The notes beneath the pieces are model-generated. The model was not told the DNA's origin and did no database searches. It saw only the letters and a program-made list of their open reading frames with translations. This document shows positions 62,967 to 64,000 of a DNA stretch of 64,000 nt, one piece after another. Made by a program: the position numbers and the translations under genes. Position 1 is the first letter of the stretch. Each line of letters opens with the position of its first letter. The stretch is from contig NZ_JAGIBI010000002.1 in the NCBI RefSeq assembly GCF_017744395.1, positions 124,001-188,000 on the forward strand. Direction: 5' to 3'. This DNA is from Herbaspirillum sp. Lineage in GTDB: Bacteria; Pseudomonadota; Gammaproteobacteria; Burkholderiales; Burkholderiaceae_D.

Positions 62967-63977
62967 TCAGCGCATATCGCCAAGGCCGTCCGGCCACGGA
63001 TATTCCAGTTGCAGCGCAACGAGGTCGGCGGTGTCATCGCCGTAGCGGGATGAAATGGCAGCAAGCGCCCGATCCAGATGCCTGGCGGAAGGGAGATCGT
63101 CATCGAGCCGGATGATCCAGTCCGGCTTGCGCCGGTCCGTTTGGTCGGCAAGGCGCAAATGCAAGCCTTCGCGAGTGACGACCGACGAGGCCGCGCCGAT
63201 GGCGATGGCTTGTGAACGGAAGGTGCGCGACCATGCGTCGGCGGTCAGGGCCAGCGCGATGCCGTCGATGCCGTCGCCGGCCGCAATGCCTGCCGTCTCA
63301 TGCCGCCATACGGCAGCGCCGTTGGCGACGATACGCCAGATGCGGCCGGCATCCAGGCGGTAACGCCCGCCGGGATGCGTATCCCCATAGTCGGCGATGC
63401 CGATGCTGTCGGCCAGTGCCCGCGCCGGAGCGCCGCCGCCGATGGCTTCCACCAGGGCGAGCGAAACCGGCAGGGAGGCGGTCACCCCGGTTGTCGTCAC
63501 GATGCCGCCGTCGATGACGTAGCGGCGTTGCGGCGTCCAGCGCATCGTGGGGTAGGCCGAGCGCAAGGAATCGGCGGCGTACCAGTGCGTGGTGGCCTTC
63601 CTGCCGTCCAGCAATCCGGCGCGCCCGAGGACTTTGGCGCCTTCGCAGATGCCCATGACGATCGCGTGCGAATCGGCCTGGCGCCTGAGCCAGTCGACCA
63701 CCGGGCCGCGGTCATCGTCGTGATGGAAGGCGGGTACAATCACGTAGTCCGCGCCATCGGGATGGGCGCGGTCGAAAGCGTCCAGCGTCTGCTGCGCGGC
63801 GATGGTCAATGCGGGCATCAAGGCGATGTCCCCGGATTGCGGCGCCACGACGACGACGTCCGCCAGGCCCGAGCGCGCCAGGATCGCCTGCGGAATCATC
63901 AGGTCCGTGGTTTCCGTCCCGCGGTTGTCGGCGACAATCGCAACCAGTGGCCGAGTACGTTTCGGCGGGCGCGGCAT
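62967..63977 (-). CDS. DJ-1/PfpI (GATase1-like) family protein
   Basis: 336 residues if it starts at 63977, 23 bases from the window edge, so a longer form cannot be excluded. LVAIVADNRGTETTDLMIPQAIL starts the alpha/beta fold. The nucleophile elbow is IVMGICEGAKVLGRAGLL with its Cys, and DGGIVTTTGVTASLPVSLALVEAIGG is the second conserved block of GlxA-type N-terminal domains. The usual AraC helix-turn-helix is missing; the last 140 residues instead have no recognised domain. Function unknown. Confidence 0.85.
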   Translation of the reverse strand: MPRPPKRTRPLVAIVADNRGTETTDLMIPQAILARSGLADVVVVAPQSGDIALMPALTIAAQQTLDAFDRAHPDGADYVIVPAFHHDDDRGPVVDWLRRQADSHAIVMGICEGAKVLGRAGLLDGRKATTHWYAADSLRSAYPTMRWTPQRRYVIDGGIVTTTGVTASLPVSLALVEAIGGGAPARALADSIGIADYGDTHPGGRYRLDAGRIWRIVANGAAVWRHETAGIAAGDGIDGIALALTADAWSRTFRSQAIAIGAASSVVTREGLHLRLADQTDRRKPDWIIRLDDDLPSARHLDRALAAISSRYGDDTADLVALQLEYPWPDGLGDMR

Positions 63978-64000
63978 GGCGCTATTTTCGTTCGCCGCTG

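Noticed and set aside
60985-62997. 670-codon minus-strand frame opposite ilvD
   Set aside because: Antisense of strongly biased ilvD codons produces a long open frame without stop codons; no domain.

Overview
The window is about 64 kb of GC-rich chromosomal DNA from a Gram-negative bacterium, most likely a betaproteobacterium of the Burkholderiales (Oxalobacteraceae; Herbaspirillum is my best guess). The reasons are a DUF4148 small secreted protein, a Burkholderiales-type trimeric porin, a TctC/Bug-type binding protein, many LysR and OmpR-type regulators, and the codon and GC style. The genus is inferred from gene content, not from an alignment. I see no rRNA, tRNA, CRISPR array, insertion sequence or prophage. 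It reads as ordinary chromosome rich in transport and regulatory genes.

Layout. 0-9.4 kb: AHSA1-like protein, DadA-like FAD oxidoreductase, isochorismatase-like hydrolase, a two-gene SsuA-like binding protein/flavin monooxygenase unit, a DEAQ-box SNF2 helicase and an MFS permease. 9.5-19 kb: a second MFS permease, two small envelope proteins, LysR plus ornithine-cyclodeaminase-like enzyme, an EamA exporter, a GST, and an old yellow enzyme divergent from an ArsR regulator with a perfect 22-bp palindrome between them. 19.3-21.4 kb: an isolated, enlarged fliD. 21.4-29 kb: a minus-strand amino-sugar operon (SBP, two permeases, ATPase, GlcNAc kinase, nagA, nagB-II). 29.4-33 kb, divergent from it: a second sugar-type binding protein with its own response regulator and histidine kinase, then an aldo/keto reductase. 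34-43 kb: a translationally coupled CmcJ/NvfI-type oxidoreductase and NahD-type isomerase, LysR, a QseBC-like two-component system (TCS) divergent from a MipA/OmpV outer-membrane protein across four tandem 11-bp repeats, and an acyl-reductase-like SDR. 41-50 kb: a TctDE-like TCS divergent from an orphan TctC binding protein, a Fe3+-type ABC importer and a porin. 50-57 kb: a DsbB-like protein with a small DUF5993-like partner, hydroxyacyl-CoA/carnitine-type dehydrogenase, LysR and a PACE efflux pump, PaiB-like protein, GST, and DipZ. 57-64 kb: a fourth TCS, a Tat-exported alpha/beta hydrolase, an RHH-like protein, ilvD and a DJ-1/PfpI protein.

The main theme is envelope sensing. Four two-component systems lie within about 29 kb, each beside a probable envelope target. 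Two are linked to a periplasmic binding protein that has no permease of its own but sits next to a complete ABC importer. The cis-elements that can be read directly (11-bp-spaced repeats, palindromes, inverted repeats) lie in the matching divergent promoter regions.
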